Assembly: GCF_020736845.1 (NCBI RefSeq)
Contig: NZ_JAFFQR010000063.1
Span: forward strand, 1-64,000
Origin: Paenibacillus farraposensis
GTDB taxonomy: Bacteria > Bacillota > Bacilli > Paenibacillales > Paenibacillaceae
Direction: 5' to 3'
Length of the DNA: 64,000 nt
Part shown: positions 16,808-26,593 of the stretch, one piece after another
Layout of the letters: each line of letters opens with the position of its first letter
Numbering within the stretch: position 1 is the first letter of the stretch
Program-made: the position numbers and the translations under genes
Notes under the pieces: model-generated
The model's input: only the letters and a program-made list of their open reading frames with translations
Databases searched by the model: none
What the model was told of the DNA's origin: nothing

Positions 16808-18457
16808 ATGGGGTTGCAGTTCACATGTAAGTCGAAACCGAGACGGCAATTCAAAGTTTCGCTACAGTTCATGATTATTATTTTGGTTGTTTTAGTTATC
16901 ATTATTTCCTTGATCATTTCTTTGCTTCTCATTCGTAATTTCGTAATTAACAAGCATTTTGATAATACGAAGGAAAAACTTTCGGGTATTGCCAAGGTCA
17001 TTGCAAGTGACAGCGATGTTATTCGAAATGTCGAGCAGGGAGTTCCTGTGAAGCAGATTCAGGACTATTCGCTGAGAGTAATGAAAAACGTTAATGTGGA
17101 TTTTGTTGTCATTCTGAACCGGGATTTAATTCGGTTATCCCACCCGAATGAAACGATGATTGGCAAACCGTTCTCTGATTTGAATGATGCCAGAAGAACG
17201 CTGTTAGGTCAGGGGCATTTTTCTGAAAATATAGGTATTTTGGGCCAAGGCTACCGATATTTTACCCCGATATTTAATCAACAGCATGAGGTCATTGGCA
17301 TTGTATGTGTAGGACTGACCATGAGAACCCTAAATTATGATTTGATGCAGGCGCAATACACTATTTTTGGGGGACTGATGCTTGGACTCTTTAGTGGAGT
17401 TTTGGGCGCCATCTTCCTGGCTCAAAAAATCAAAACGATTTTATTTGGGCTTGAGCCGCAAGAGATAGCAGCACGATTACGCGAAAAAGAAATTATTGAA
17501 AATGAGGTCGCTGAAGGAATTATAGCCATTTCGGCTGACAAGAAAATTATGCTCATGAACAAAGAAGCTCAGGCCAAGTATCAACTGGCAAACCAAGACA
17601 TAGAAGCCCCGATTGGCGAGCAGATGGATACCAACTTTTATAATGTACTCTTCAAGAGAGTGTTTGATGACAAGAAGAAGATCAAGGATCGCTCATTTTA
17701 TGTGAATGGTATAGAAGTCATTGCGACAGTAACCCCTATATATATTGAAAATGAGTTTTTTGGGGCCGTTGCAACGCTGCGCGACCAGTCCGAGATGATT
17801 CATCTTAGCAACCAGTTAAGTGGTACAAAATATTATATTAACTCCCTTCGCGGACAGACCCATGAATTTATGAACAAAATGCACGTGATATCCGGACTGA
17901 TTGAGATGAAGCAATATGCAGAGGTCAGTCAGTATATTCAGCAGCTAAATCACCGGTATCAAAATGAGGTAGGCTTTCTGACCGAAAGAATTAAAGTTCC
18001 GGCATTAGCAGGTTTTATTATGGGTAAAATCAACGAAGCACGCGAGCAGAATATTTCGGTTCTTCTTGAAGAAAGCTCGAATGTCTCCAATGTGGAGATG
18101 CAGGACATCGTTCATGACGTCATACACATACTGGGCAATTTTTTTGACAACGCCATAGACTCGATTTTACAGAAGAAACAACCCGGTAGAATTGAGTTGA
18201 AATTGAACTATGAGTGTGAGGGAAATGTATTCATTCTGAAAGTGAAAGATAATGGTATAGGGATTGATTTTGAGATGCAAAAAAGAATATTCGAGCATGG
18301 CTTCTCAACCAAAGGAGAAGATAGAGGCTACGGCTTGAATCTGGTTAGAACCATGGTGGAAAATCATCAGGGGATCATTGAGCTTGACAGCCAACCGGGT
18401 CTGGGAACAAGTATATATGTAGAGTTACCCTGTACATTGGAGGTGACAAATGAATGA
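16808..18457 (+). CDS. Sensor histidine kinase, CitA/DcuS (dicarboxylate/citrate) type
   Basis: Membrane sensor of the citrate/malate/fumarate family. TM1 at about residues 22-43, an extracytoplasmic sCache domain to about 185 with the family pattern RLSHPNETMIGKPF, TM2 at about 188-208, a cytoplasmic PAS domain (EVAEGIIAISADKKIMLMN), a phosphoacceptor helix LRGQTHEFMNKMHVISG with the His near 355, and a HATPase (NFFDNAIDSI; DNGIGIDF). About 549 aa. The GTG just before ATG 16808 could also serve as start. The end overlaps the response regulator start (ATGA). Likely ligands are malate, lactate-related acids or citrate, consistent with the convergent transporter and dehydrogenase. Confidence 0.9.
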   Translation: MGLQFTCKSKPRRQFKVSLQFMIIILVVLVIIISLIISLLLIRNFVINKHFDNTKEKLSGIAKVIASDSDVIRNVEQGVPVKQIQDYSLRVMKNVNVDFVVILNRDLIRLSHPNETMIGKPFSDLNDARRTLLGQGHFSENIGILGQGYRYFTPIFNQQHEVIGIVCVGLTMRTLNYDLMQAQYTIFGGLMLGLFSGVLGAIFLAQKIKTILFGLEPQEIAARLREKEIIENEVAEGIIAISADKKIMLMNKEAQAKYQLANQDIEAPIGEQMDTNFYNVLFKRVFDDKKKIKDRSFYVNGIEVIATVTPIYIENEFFGAVATLRDQSEMIHLSNQLSGTKYYINSLRGQTHEFMNKMHVISGLIEMKQYAEVSQYIQQLNHRYQNEVGFLTERIKVPALAGFIMGKINEAREQNISVLLEESSNVSNVEMQDIVHDVIHILGNFFDNAIDSILQKKQPGRIELKLNYECEGNVFILKVKDNGIGIDFEMQKRIFEHGFSTKGEDRGYGLNLVRTMVENHQGIIELDSQPGLGTSIYVELPCTLEVTNE

Positions 18458-19191
18458 AGGTTCTGATTGTTGAGGATGATCCTATGGTTGCCGAGCTTAA
18501 TCAACAGTTTATTGAGCGCATGGACAACTTGGATGTTGTATGTAAAGCAGATACCGTCAAGAAAGCACAGGACTGTCTTCAAAAATGGACACCGAATCTG
18601 GTATTGCTGGACGTTTATTTACCCGGAAAAAGCGGATTAACTTTATTATCCCATATGCAGGAGCATCAGTATCATGCGTCGGTTATTTTAATTACGGCTG
18701 CAAAGGACATTCAGACGGTGAAGGAAGCTGTTTTTTATGGAGTTGCTGACTATTTAATTAAACCTTTTACATTCGAACGCTTTAAGCTGGCTGTTGAGAA
18801 AATCCAGCGTCTGGCCACGGTGATGGAGGAAGGGAACGGAATTAACCAAGCTGTCATTGATCATTATTTTAATAAAGAAGAGCACACGGATATGGAGAAG
18901 AAAGAACCTCCTGAAAAAGTATCCCAAAATCTTTCCAAAAACCTGTCCAAAAATTTGTCCAAACTGACCATGACCACGATACTAAAGAGTATCAAAGAAC
19001 TGGACGGTCCATTTTCCGTCGAAACCTTAGCCAGAGAAGTGGACTTGTCCCGTATTACGGTGAAAAAATATATTCAGTTTCTGGTGGACGATGGCTTCCT
19101 GATTGAATCCATAGAATACCACAAGGTTGGCAGGCCGCTAATGCTTTATCAGTTGAATCCTAATTTAAAAGAACCGCCGTTTCCACTGTAA
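18454..19191 (+). CDS. Response regulator, CitB/DcuR/MalR type
   Basis: Partner of the adjacent kinase. N-terminal receiver with the acidic pocket EDD and the phospho-accepting Asp in LLDVYLPGKSG (about residue 53), Lys in LIKPF, then a C-terminal winged-helix of the CitB family (VETLAREVDLSRITVKKYIQFLVDDG). The linker carries an unusual run of NLSK repeats (about residues 158-170). 245 aa. Expected to activate the AEC transporter/dehydrogenase operon that converges on it. Confidence 0.9.
   Translation: MKVLIVEDDPMVAELNQQFIERMDNLDVVCKADTVKKAQDCLQKWTPNLVLLDVYLPGKSGLTLLSHMQEHQYHASVILITAAKDIQTVKEAVFYGVADYLIKPFTFERFKLAVEKIQRLATVMEEGNGINQAVIDHYFNKEEHTDMEKKEPPEKVSQNLSKNLSKNLSKLTMTTILKSIKELDGPFSVETLAREVDLSRITVKKYIQFLVDDGFLIESIEYHKVGRPLMLYQLNPNLKEPPFPL
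18926..18966 (+). repeat. Short tandem repeat encoding NLSK units
   Basis: Degenerate 12-bp unit (TCCAAAAAYCTG type) repeated about three to four times in the linker of the response regulator gene, encoding successive NLSK units. Likely a flexible linker of variable length. Confidence 0.7.
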
Positions 19192-19216
19192 TCTGGAAAT
19201 GGCGGTTCTTTTTTTT
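19171..19216. terminator. Terminator after the response regulator
   Basis: GAACCGCCGTTTCCA (19171-19185, inside the coding sequence) pairs with TGGAAATGGCGGTTC (19194-19208), followed by eight Ts. The end of the coding sequence doubles as a terminator arm. It may also act for the converging operon. Confidence 0.9.
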
Positions 19217-19240
19217 CAACGAGAATACTGAGCTTTCTAA

Positions 19241-20260
19241 TTATTTTATAGAAAGAACAGGAAGTGGGACCAGATTATCCGAAGATTGAGTCGTAAGTAT
19301 ATCATGGAAGTTGTCGTAGCTGGTTTCAATCATGTTGGATAACGCCGTAACGGTATTCGAGCCAGCATGAGGCGTAACCAAGACTCTTGGATACAGCTCG
19401 AGAAGCTTCTGAACCGTTGGATCGGGGAGCATTTGCCATGGGTCAAATGATCTGAAAAATAATTCATCTTCTTTAGGGAAGACATCCGTAGCGAAGCCTT
19501 CCAGATGGTTGCTGAGCAAAGCGTCCAAAATGGCTTGGTTATCTTGTAATTCTCCACGTGAAGTATTGATGAGAATAGATCCCTTTTTCATTTTTGCTAA
19601 AAAGCTGGCGTTAATCATGTTGTCGTTCTGTCCCGGCAGATAAGGAACATGCACACTGATGACATCACTCTCTGCCAGCAGCTTATCTAAGGTTGTGAAT
19701 GGAATGACTTCCTTGGCTGCGTCGGATTGGTACACATCATAGCCAATAACAGAGGCTCCTAAGCCTTTAAACAATTTGGCTTCCGTTAGGCCAATGCGAC
19801 CGACCCCAATAATCCCAACTTTACAGTTATGGATCTCTTTACTGAATGTATGCTCGTCCACAATGAAATTTTTGAACGAGCTTTTGGTAGTCATATAAGC
19901 TGTGTGACGGAACAACATCATAGCCAGAGTTAAGGAGAGCTCCGCTATGGCATTCGGAGAGTAGGATGGCACGCGTGCGACCTTCATTCCGAATTCGCTG
20001 CAGGCATCCAAATCAATGTGGTTGATTCCGACCGTTCTGGTGAAAACATATTGAATGCCATATCCCTTGAATTTTGTGAGATTCTCTCGATTCGCAGCGC
20101 AGTTTCCTCTTAACAAAACTGCATCGTGATCCTGTGCCAATTCTGCATTGCTGGAGGTTAACAGCTCTTCTACCAGCGTTAGTTGGAAGTTGTATTTATT
20201 GAGGTTATGGAAATATTGCTTCTCATAAGAACGGACACCATAGCAAATGATTTTTAACAT
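19241..20260 (-). CDS. D-2-hydroxyacid dehydrogenase (D-lactate dehydrogenase/VanH-like)
   Basis: NAD-dependent D-isomer 2-hydroxyacid dehydrogenase, 339 aa. N-terminal catalytic domain with TRTVGINHIDLDACSEFGM and ARVPSYSPNAIAE, Rossmann motif GVGRIGLTEAK (about residues 150-160), catalytic Arg in INTSRGELQD (about 230-239) and His in VTPHAGSN. Closest in pattern to fermentative D-lactate dehydrogenases and VanH. Co-directional with, and 17 bp downstream of, the AEC transporter, and beside a dicarboxylate-type two-component system, so a role in reduction of 2-oxo acids or oxidation of imported hydroxy acids is inferred. Confidence 0.85.
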   Translation of the reverse strand: MLKIICYGVRSYEKQYFHNLNKYNFQLTLVEELLTSSNAELAQDHDAVLLRGNCAANRENLTKFKGYGIQYVFTRTVGINHIDLDACSEFGMKVARVPSYSPNAIAELSLTLAMMLFRHTAYMTTKSSFKNFIVDEHTFSKEIHNCKVGIIGVGRIGLTEAKLFKGLGASVIGYDVYQSDAAKEVIPFTTLDKLLAESDVISVHVPYLPGQNDNMINASFLAKMKKGSILINTSRGELQDNQAILDALLSNHLEGFATDVFPKEDELFFRSFDPWQMLPDPTVQKLLELYPRVLVTPHAGSNTVTALSNMIETSYDNFHDILTTQSSDNLVPLPVLSIK

Positions 20261-20277
20261 GTTGTTTTCCCCCTGAT

Positions 20278-21333
20278 TTAGAAAATGCCAATTTTATCGA
20301 TGATATTTAGCGTAATGATCCACACTGGAATCATGACGACAGAAGTTATAGTTGATAGAAGCGATGCATTGGAGGTCAGTACGGCTTCCTTATCAAAACT
20401 GATGGCATAGGCTGCGGCTACGGTGGCTGTAGGAGTAGCCATCATAATGACAATCGTAGATAAAGCGACAGTATCGATTGACAGAATATGAGATACAGTC
20501 AACAAAGCCAGCAAAACGATGTTCACAATGGGTACAAGCCAAACCTTAACTATGCTGTAATACCAAGAGGTCTTGTCAGTAGCTGCCGACTTGAAGCTGA
20601 TCTCACCCAATGTCGAGCCAATCGATAACCAGGCTAATGGAGAAGCTAGCCCAGCAAGATAGGTCATGGGCTTGAACAACCAGACAGCGGTTTGATCAAT
20701 TCTTAGAAAAGCGAACTGCTGAATGGCCCCATCCTCTGTAGCTACGCTCATCTGTGGAAAATAACCCTGAAACAACCAAACAAACAAGCCTAGAAAAGTG
20801 GCGATAACGATCGGATTTAAAAACATGGTTTTGAGATTTTTAAGCTCCATTTTTAAGCCGCTCATTTTGATATAGCCATAGGAGTATAAGAAAATGCGGT
20901 AGCCTATATTAAAAATGGAACTGTACATAACTCCGGTAGGACCGTAAATGGCCCCGACAATTGGAATTCCGAAAAAAGTAGTAGAACCGAAAATGGTTAA
21001 CACCCGCAAAACATCCTGTTTATCCTTGTCGTAGCTCAGAAAGAAAGGTTTTGAAACAAAGATGAGAATAATATAAATTAGAACACCCCATATTAAAACA
21101 TTTATACCTTGTTTTAACATTGTTGGATTAATATCCTGCATAAAAGAATTAAAGGCTAGTGCTGGTAGAGCCACGGTTAGGACAACCTTGGATAGCAGCT
21201 TTCCTACGGCTGCGGTAAAAATCCCCTTCTTGCGGCAAAAGAAACCAAGCAGGATAATAAAAACGGTGGAAGTGATAGAGCTGACAATTTTGTTATCTGT
21301 TAAGGTCGCTGTAATCATTTCTAGTAAAGACAT
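20278..21333 (-). CDS. AEC-family transporter (malate permease/auxin efflux carrier type)
   Basis: Integral membrane carrier, 351 aa, with about ten hydrophobic segments in two groups separated by a hydrophilic loop. Characteristic are the N-terminal FFCRKKGIF, ALPALAFNSF and the late TPTATVAAAYAISFDKEA region. AEC members include malate and other hydroxy/carboxylic-acid permeases. First gene of an operon with the D-2-hydroxyacid dehydrogenase; the neighbouring CitA-like system is the probable regulator. Confidence 0.85.
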   Translation of the reverse strand: MSLLEMITATLTDNKIVSSITSTVFIILLGFFCRKKGIFTAAVGKLLSKVVLTVALPALAFNSFMQDINPTMLKQGINVLIWGVLIYIILIFVSKPFFLSYDKDKQDVLRVLTIFGSTTFFGIPIVGAIYGPTGVMYSSIFNIGYRIFLYSYGYIKMSGLKMELKNLKTMFLNPIVIATFLGLFVWLFQGYFPQMSVATEDGAIQQFAFLRIDQTAVWLFKPMTYLAGLASPLAWLSIGSTLGEISFKSAATDKTSWYYSIVKVWLVPIVNIVLLALLTVSHILSIDTVALSTIVIMMATPTATVAAAYAISFDKEAVLTSNASLLSTITSVVMIPVWIITLNIIDKIGIF

Positions 21334-21471
21334 AATTAAAACCCTCTCTTGTACCTTTTTTCACATAAATGACGATTCCAAAATGTGACGATGCAATTCC
21401 CTGATCTTTTGGCCAAAGTGGTTGGTTTGCATCTTTATAGTAAAAAAACTTTGTGAAAAAAAGAACAATAT

Positions 21472-21509
21472 CTAATTAATTTAACTTATGAAACTAATTT
21501 AAAAAAATT
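21472..21509. promoter_or_regulatory. AT-rich direct repeats upstream of the AEC operon
   Basis: CTAATTAATTTAA (from 21472) and CTAATTTAAAAAAATT (from about 21494) recur 22 bp apart, two helical turns, about 140 bp upstream of the AEC gene. They could be response regulator sites; weak evidence. A TATAAT box at 21559-21564 faces mmuM. Confidence 0.3.
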
Positions 21510-21626
21510 ATACGTTACATCAGATGGGCAAATGGGAGGTGCTCATTAACATACATGCTATAATGTAAATCATTAAACCATACTTGATTAGTGGGTTAAA
21601 TAGAAAAGACGAGCAGGAGGGTCCGC

Positions 21627-22574
21627 ATGAATCCGATACAACATATACTGAACCAATTTCCGCTGATTGTGCTGGATGGGGCCATGGCGACCGAACTGGA
21701 GCGTCATGGGCATGATCTGAACGACAGCTTATGGTCAGCGAAAATACTTTATGAGCACCCGGAGGCGATCAAGCAGGTACATAGGGATTATTTTGAAGCT
21801 GGCGCAGACTGCGCGATTACGGCGAGCTATCAGGCTACCATTGAAGGCTATGTTCGGCGGGGTCTGAGCGAACATGAGGCGCTGGAGCTGATTCAGTCAT
21901 CGGTGCGGATTGCTGTGCAGGCACGGGATGAATTTTGGGCTGAAGCTGCGACTGCGGCCAATCAGCAGCATCGTCCCAAGCCGTTAGTCGCGGCCTCTGT
22001 CGGACCCTATGGTGCGTTTTTGGCGGATGGCTCCGAGTATCGCGGAGATTACAAGCTGACCGAGGAACAGCTGGCCGAGTTTCACAGACCGCGAATGAAG
22101 GCTCTCATCGAGGCAGGGGCGGATATACTGGCTTGTGAAACCATACCATGTCTGGTTGAAGCCAAGGCCATTGCCCGACTGCTCAAAGAATTCCCCGGCA
22201 CCTATGCCTGGATTAGCTTTAGTGCAAGGGACGGGCAGCACATCAGCAATGGGGAATCTGCCGCCGCATGCGCGGAGTGGCTGAATGAGCATGAGCAAGT
22301 GGCGGCTGTAGGAATCAACTGCACTTTGCCCAAGCACATTCCATCGCTTATTCATGAAATACGTAGCCGTACAGACAAGCCTGTGGTGGTGTACCCTAAC
22401 CTGGGGGAGGAATATGACCCGGAGACCAAAACATGGCACGGTACCGCCTGTACAGAGACGCTCGGGCAGAGCGCCCGCCAGTGGTATGATGCAGGTGCCC
22501 GTCTGATTGGCGGCTGCTGCCGAACTCGGCCGCAGGACATTAAAGAAATAGCGGTATGGTCGCGGGACGTATAG
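21627..22574 (+). CDS. mmuM: Homocysteine S-methyltransferase
   Basis: Transfers a methyl group from S-methylmethionine (or SAM) to homocysteine, giving methionine. Starts at ATG 21627 behind GGAGGG. The barrel signature VLDGAMATELERHG is at the N-terminus, GINCT (about residue 233) gives the first Zn-binding Cys, and GGCCRTRP near 296 the other two. 315 aa, standard for MmuM/YagD. No S-methylmethionine permease is adjacent and no SAM riboswitch was seen upstream. Confidence 0.92.
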   Translation: MNPIQHILNQFPLIVLDGAMATELERHGHDLNDSLWSAKILYEHPEAIKQVHRDYFEAGADCAITASYQATIEGYVRRGLSEHEALELIQSSVRIAVQARDEFWAEAATAANQQHRPKPLVAASVGPYGAFLADGSEYRGDYKLTEEQLAEFHRPRMKALIEAGADILACETIPCLVEAKAIARLLKEFPGTYAWISFSARDGQHISNGESAAACAEWLNEHEQVAAVGINCTLPKHIPSLIHEIRSRTDKPVVVYPNLGEEYDPETKTWHGTACTETLGQSARQWYDAGARLIGGCCRTRPQDIKEIAVWSRDV

Positions 22575-22636
22575 ACGTGGGAGAACGCAGGGATGGGCGT
22601 AGGCGATCCATAAAGAAGATACCCCTGGCTGACCTG

Positions 22637-22698
22637 AAAAAGCAGGCTGAACCAAGTTACACTCCAGCAATGGAGAAGCTTGGATCAGCCTGCTTTTT
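22637..22698. terminator. Bidirectional terminator
   Basis: AAAAAGCAGGCTGAACCAAG (22637-22656) pairs with CTTGGATCAGCCTGCTTTTT (22679-22698), with A and T tracts at both ends, between convergent mmuM and the membrane protein gene. Confidence 0.9.
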
Positions 22699-22749
22699 GT
22701 GGTATGAGTGCTTTCGGGGCCAATATCCCTCGCTGTTTTGCCGATGCAA

Positions 22750-25017
22750 TCAGCTTTCCGCCAGACGCTCCAGCAACGCATCGCCATTATGGCTGACCCG
22801 AATATAGGCGTAACGGACGTTCTGTTCAATAGTACGTCCGGTTCCTTCGGGAATGAAATAATTCTCAATACCGTACTGAATACGAGAACCACTCCACTGG
22901 CCGTTCAACACAATCTCATGATTGGCCAGCTTTTCACCATCCTGATACAGGCGATCTGCGATGTATATTCCTTGGTCACCCGGCTTGAGGACGACTTTAA
23001 CCTTACCTCGCTTCCCATCATCCTCTTGAAGAGTGGACTTTGAAGGAGGTGGAGTAGAAATGTCGTAGCTCAGTACAACGTAATCGCCTTGCAGTAGGGA
23101 TCGCGGGTCTACAGGAGCCAGTTTGAGCTTTACGGAAGCAGCTGTGGCGAGCATGGTCTCACTTCTGACGGTTTGATAGCCGATCATGCCAAGCTGCAAT
23201 ACGATAACGATAGCGATGAGCAGCGGGCTTAGGCGCATGAAGCTAAAGCTGTGGTGGTCAGCCCCGAACGCGGTCTTGCCGCTGTAGGCCATTCGCCAAT
23301 CTGCCCACCAAGTAATGCCAAGTACAATGATGCCCAGCAGCGCCAGTGTAAACGACTTATACAATAACGTCCACAACAGGTCATAGTATTTGAAGCCGAT
23401 AAAAACAAACCAGAACACAATGCTCGTTATGGCGGTCGAATGTCGTTTTAAACGGATAAAAGCGAAGACCATCCCTGTAACAACTACAAAATACAGTATG
23501 TTAATCAGCATATAAGAGTGTGGAAAGATATCCCCGAAAAACGTTGCCCAAAGCAGGAACAACAGGCTGAAAAACAACGAGCTGTCCCGGAGGTGCTCCC
23601 GTAAACCAGCTTTGGAGACCACGAAGCTTACCCCATATAACACGGCATTGATGAAGAAAAGGGACAAGATGATCGACTCCAAGGTCCAGTTCCATCGTTC
23701 CCATTCCCGAAACTGCTGAAATAGTATAGTCGCCAGATTCAGGTTCACAAAGGCGTAGGCGAAAAACAACTGCCGTTTCCCGCTAGAGCGAAACCATCCC
23801 GCGATAGAAACGATCAGAAACAGTATTGAAAGCAACGTCTGGTCTGACCATAAAATGGATGCCCAGCCTGTAATATAGCTGATTGTCAGCAAGGTATGGC
23901 GGATTACAGAATCCAGCCTGGAGTCCGGGATCAGGATCATTGAAATCATGAGCAGCAAGGATACACCCAACAGTACATATTCGGTGTGGTTTACATTCGA
24001 GCTAATGGTTATCAGCCCGATCAGAGATATACTGCCGATCAGCACTCCGACCACCTTGATGATGCGGGATACGGTTTTGCTGATCCATTCGCTGCTGCGT
24101 TCCTCAGGAACGAGCGTTTCAGCCTCCGTTGCATTCATGTCCGGTGACGACCCGCCCAAACGGTTAAGATAACGGAAAAACCATACATTACCCGTCAGCA
24201 GCAGCGCTACAAAAATTAGACCAAAAACAAAGAACAGAGAAGAAGAGTACGCCTCTGCCAGTTCGATGAATTTAAAGACCGCAAAAGCGGAGGCCGCCAA
24301 CGCGTTCAAGGTTAGCAACGTTTTGTTTAGCCGAATCCTAATGAATACATAAAATCCAGTAGCAATCACAGCGATACACGGTATGTTCATAACTAGGCCG
24401 TATTCATCAAAAGCAAAGGAATTGGTCATCGCCAGTAGGGCGATATGGAACACGATAAAGCTCATATATTTTAGCGATGCCGCACCTGAACGGCGAAGGA
24501 ACGTGAACAAAAACAATACCAGATTGACCAGTGCGAACACCCCGGTTATGGACAGTGATTCCAATTTGCTATAAGACGCGCTTTGCAGCGCCGGGTAAAA
24601 ATAAAGCCACAAGCCAAGGTGGATCAGTACATAGGACAGCACGTAAAAAGGGTTGTATCGGGTAATCCAGCTAAGCAGCAGCGCCGGAACAGACCAAATC
24701 AAAAACAACCCGTAACTGTCTGCGTGGGAATTGTAGATTTGACCGAGCAACGCCACAGAAACGCCAAAGGCTATACAGCCGGCCACCAGAAATATATTGG
24801 ACAGAAAAGTTTGTTGACCGGGAATGGTGCGTATACGTGCAAAGACAAAGGATAAGCCATAGAACAGAACAATAAGCGCAGCAGCCAGCACAATTTTGAC
24901 CGCCCGATCCAGTCCTCCCCAATTAGAGGCAAAGAAATAAATAATCGCAGCCAGTACCAGTGAGATGCCCAGCAGATAACCTGTACGTATCGCATTGAAT
25001 CGCAGCATGAAGTTCAC
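22750..25017 (-). CDS. Large multispanning membrane protein, DUF2157-like with C-terminal GDYXXLXY domain
   Basis: 755 aa with some twenty hydrophobic segments filling most of the protein; the N-terminal part resembles DUF2157 (LAAIIYFFASNW, LLGQIYN). The C-terminal soluble part carries LLQGDYVVLSYDI, the GDYXXLXY signature, near residue 665, probably facing outside the membrane. Start is GTG 25017 (AGGAAAGG very close) or ATG 25008. Function of these families is unknown. Monocistronic as seen here. Confidence 0.8.
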   Translation of the reverse strand: MNFMLRFNAIRTGYLLGISLVLAAIIYFFASNWGGLDRAVKIVLAAALIVLFYGLSFVFARIRTIPGQQTFLSNIFLVAGCIAFGVSVALLGQIYNSHADSYGLFLIWSVPALLLSWITRYNPFYVLSYVLIHLGLWLYFYPALQSASYSKLESLSITGVFALVNLVLFLFTFLRRSGAASLKYMSFIVFHIALLAMTNSFAFDEYGLVMNIPCIAVIATGFYVFIRIRLNKTLLTLNALAASAFAVFKFIELAEAYSSSLFFVFGLIFVALLLTGNVWFFRYLNRLGGSSPDMNATEAETLVPEERSSEWISKTVSRIIKVVGVLIGSISLIGLITISSNVNHTEYVLLGVSLLLMISMILIPDSRLDSVIRHTLLTISYITGWASILWSDQTLLSILFLIVSIAGWFRSSGKRQLFFAYAFVNLNLATILFQQFREWERWNWTLESIILSLFFINAVLYGVSFVVSKAGLREHLRDSSLFFSLLFLLWATFFGDIFPHSYMLINILYFVVVTGMVFAFIRLKRHSTAITSIVFWFVFIGFKYYDLLWTLLYKSFTLALLGIIVLGITWWADWRMAYSGKTAFGADHHSFSFMRLSPLLIAIVIVLQLGMIGYQTVRSETMLATAASVKLKLAPVDPRSLLQGDYVVLSYDISTPPPSKSTLQEDDGKRGKVKVVLKPGDQGIYIADRLYQDGEKLANHEIVLNGQWSGSRIQYGIENYFIPEGTGRTIEQNVRYAYIRVSHNGDALLERLAES

Positions 25018-25142
25018 GTACCTTTCCTGTTGGTTTGATGCTCACCTCTACTTTGGTGGAGGTAAGTGAATTTTGATTTTATTGTATATAAAGAAGATAA
25101 GCCGTGGAGCCTTTTTAGCTGCAGGATAAGTCTTGCTTATGC

Positions 25143-25987
25143 TTATACGTTCAGAATTCCCTCTTTTGGAGTAACGTTAAAGGCTTTGGCCAGATCGGCC
25201 AATTCCTGATCTGTAATTCGCTGCTGATTCTCATGGTGAGCGATGAGCATATAGATTTGTGCAGCCTTTTCAATCGTTTCAATCAGGCCAAACGCTTCAT
25301 CAATTGAGCTGCCTGTTCCGAAAATGCCGTGATGAGGCCATAATACAGCGTGATGAGCCTTCATTTTTTTGGCCGTTTCGCGTCCGATTTCACTGGAACC
25401 CGGTACCATCCAGGGGATCACACCGATGCCGTCCGGAAAGACCACGATGCATTCAGTGCACATTTCCCACAGGGTTTTGGTGAATTGGTTTTCATCCAGA
25501 CTATGAATGAACGTCATCGCAATCACATGAGTGGCATGATTATGAATCACGACACGATGGTTAGGGTCAACCTTCAAGCGCTCAATGTGGCTCATGAAGT
25601 GGGAAGGCAATTCGCTGGTAGGAACCGCCTCATCCTTGAGACCCACAAGAGCTCCAACTGCTCACCATCGTCGGATACACGAAGGACACCCAGGTTTGCC
25701 TCGGGATCGGCAATCACGTTTTTGAAGTATTTACCCGATCCGGTGACAATAAAATATTTGCCAGCCAGTTCGTTTACAGGAAAAGCAGGCTTGATCGTAC
25801 GGATGATATGATGAATATCCATATATTTTACAACTTCGGCTTCATCCAGTATATAGCTGACATTTCCTCCATTGCGTTCATCCCAGCCGAATTTCCACAT
25901 ATTTTGTGTAATCTGGGCCACCTCGCGAACGAACGGGATATCAAACCCTAATCTCCGTTCCTTTTGATTCTCCAGCACAGTCGTCAT
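25143..25987 (-). pseudogene. rhaD: Rhamnulose-1-phosphate aldolase, frameshifted
   Basis: RhaD cleaves L-rhamnulose-1-phosphate to DHAP and L-lactaldehyde. The first frame (25987 to about 25648) gives the N-terminus with ERNGGNVSYIL and VTGSGKYFKN. The second (to 25143) continues with [16 protein letters not shown], the Zn ligands VIHNHATH, and [11 protein letters not shown]. The join needs one extra G in the TGGG run near 25647. Joined, the product is about 281 aa, full length for the family. Everything else is intact, so this is either a very recent loss or a base-call error. No other rhamnose genes are nearby. Confidence 0.85.
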
Positions 25988-26341
25988 GGATGATCTCTCC
26001 CTTTGGGTGATATAAAATACAAGCTTATCAATGCAGCCATTAACGTTTTAGCAATACTTGCTAACTAATCCCATACTACTTCCGTTTATCTGTGTGGTCA
26101 ACATAAACAGAAATATATGCTTGCGTTTATCTTTGTTTCTAAAATTATAGATAAAATAAAATGTTGTTTTGTGTGGTTTTCCCGTTTCTTGCCATCTGTT
26201 TTCTACTATATATGATTTTTAAATGGTGGATGACGGGAATATCGGATTTTCAAATGGTGGAAGGTTCTTCGGGTGTTGCTGTCTATATGAAAAATAGTCT
26301 TGAAACCGCCGCCCAGAGGGTGTAGTATACAAGATATCAAT

Positions 26342-26421
26342 TTCATATGACTCGTATAATATTGGGGATATGGCCCAAAGGTTTCTACCGGATGACCACT
26401 GAAATCGTCCGACTATGAGTG
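26342..26421 (+). ncRNA. Guanine (purine) riboswitch aptamer
   Basis: Contains the conserved core: TATAAT in J1/2, GGATATGGC, GTTTCTACCGG in J2/3 and L3, and TCCGACTATG in J3/1, with a P1 stem from ACTC/GAGT. The C in GACTATG is the specificity base of guanine/hypoxanthine aptamers (U in adenine ones). It precedes a terminator at 26491-26538 and xpt, so guanine should stop transcription of the purine salvage gene. Confidence 0.93.
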
Positions 26422-26490
26422 ATAGCACATCGGCTTCGGATGAATACGGACATTTATTGGTGCCCCAAACCGTCAAGGGACGATAACCCC

Positions 26491-26538
26491 AAGGACAAGC
26501 TTCACTTGAGAAACAACTCAAGTGAGCCTGTCCTTTTT
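26491..26538 (+). terminator. Riboswitch-controlled terminator before xpt
   Basis: AAGGACAAGCTTCACTTGAG (26491-26510) pairs with CTCAAGTGAGCCTGTCCTT (26517-26535) and is followed by a T run. It is the expression platform of the guanine riboswitch. Confidence 0.88.
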
Positions 26539-26593
26539 TGGTTTTGGCAGGTTTGATTCCATTTTCAAGTACAGAAGGAGTGATATTGGCGTA

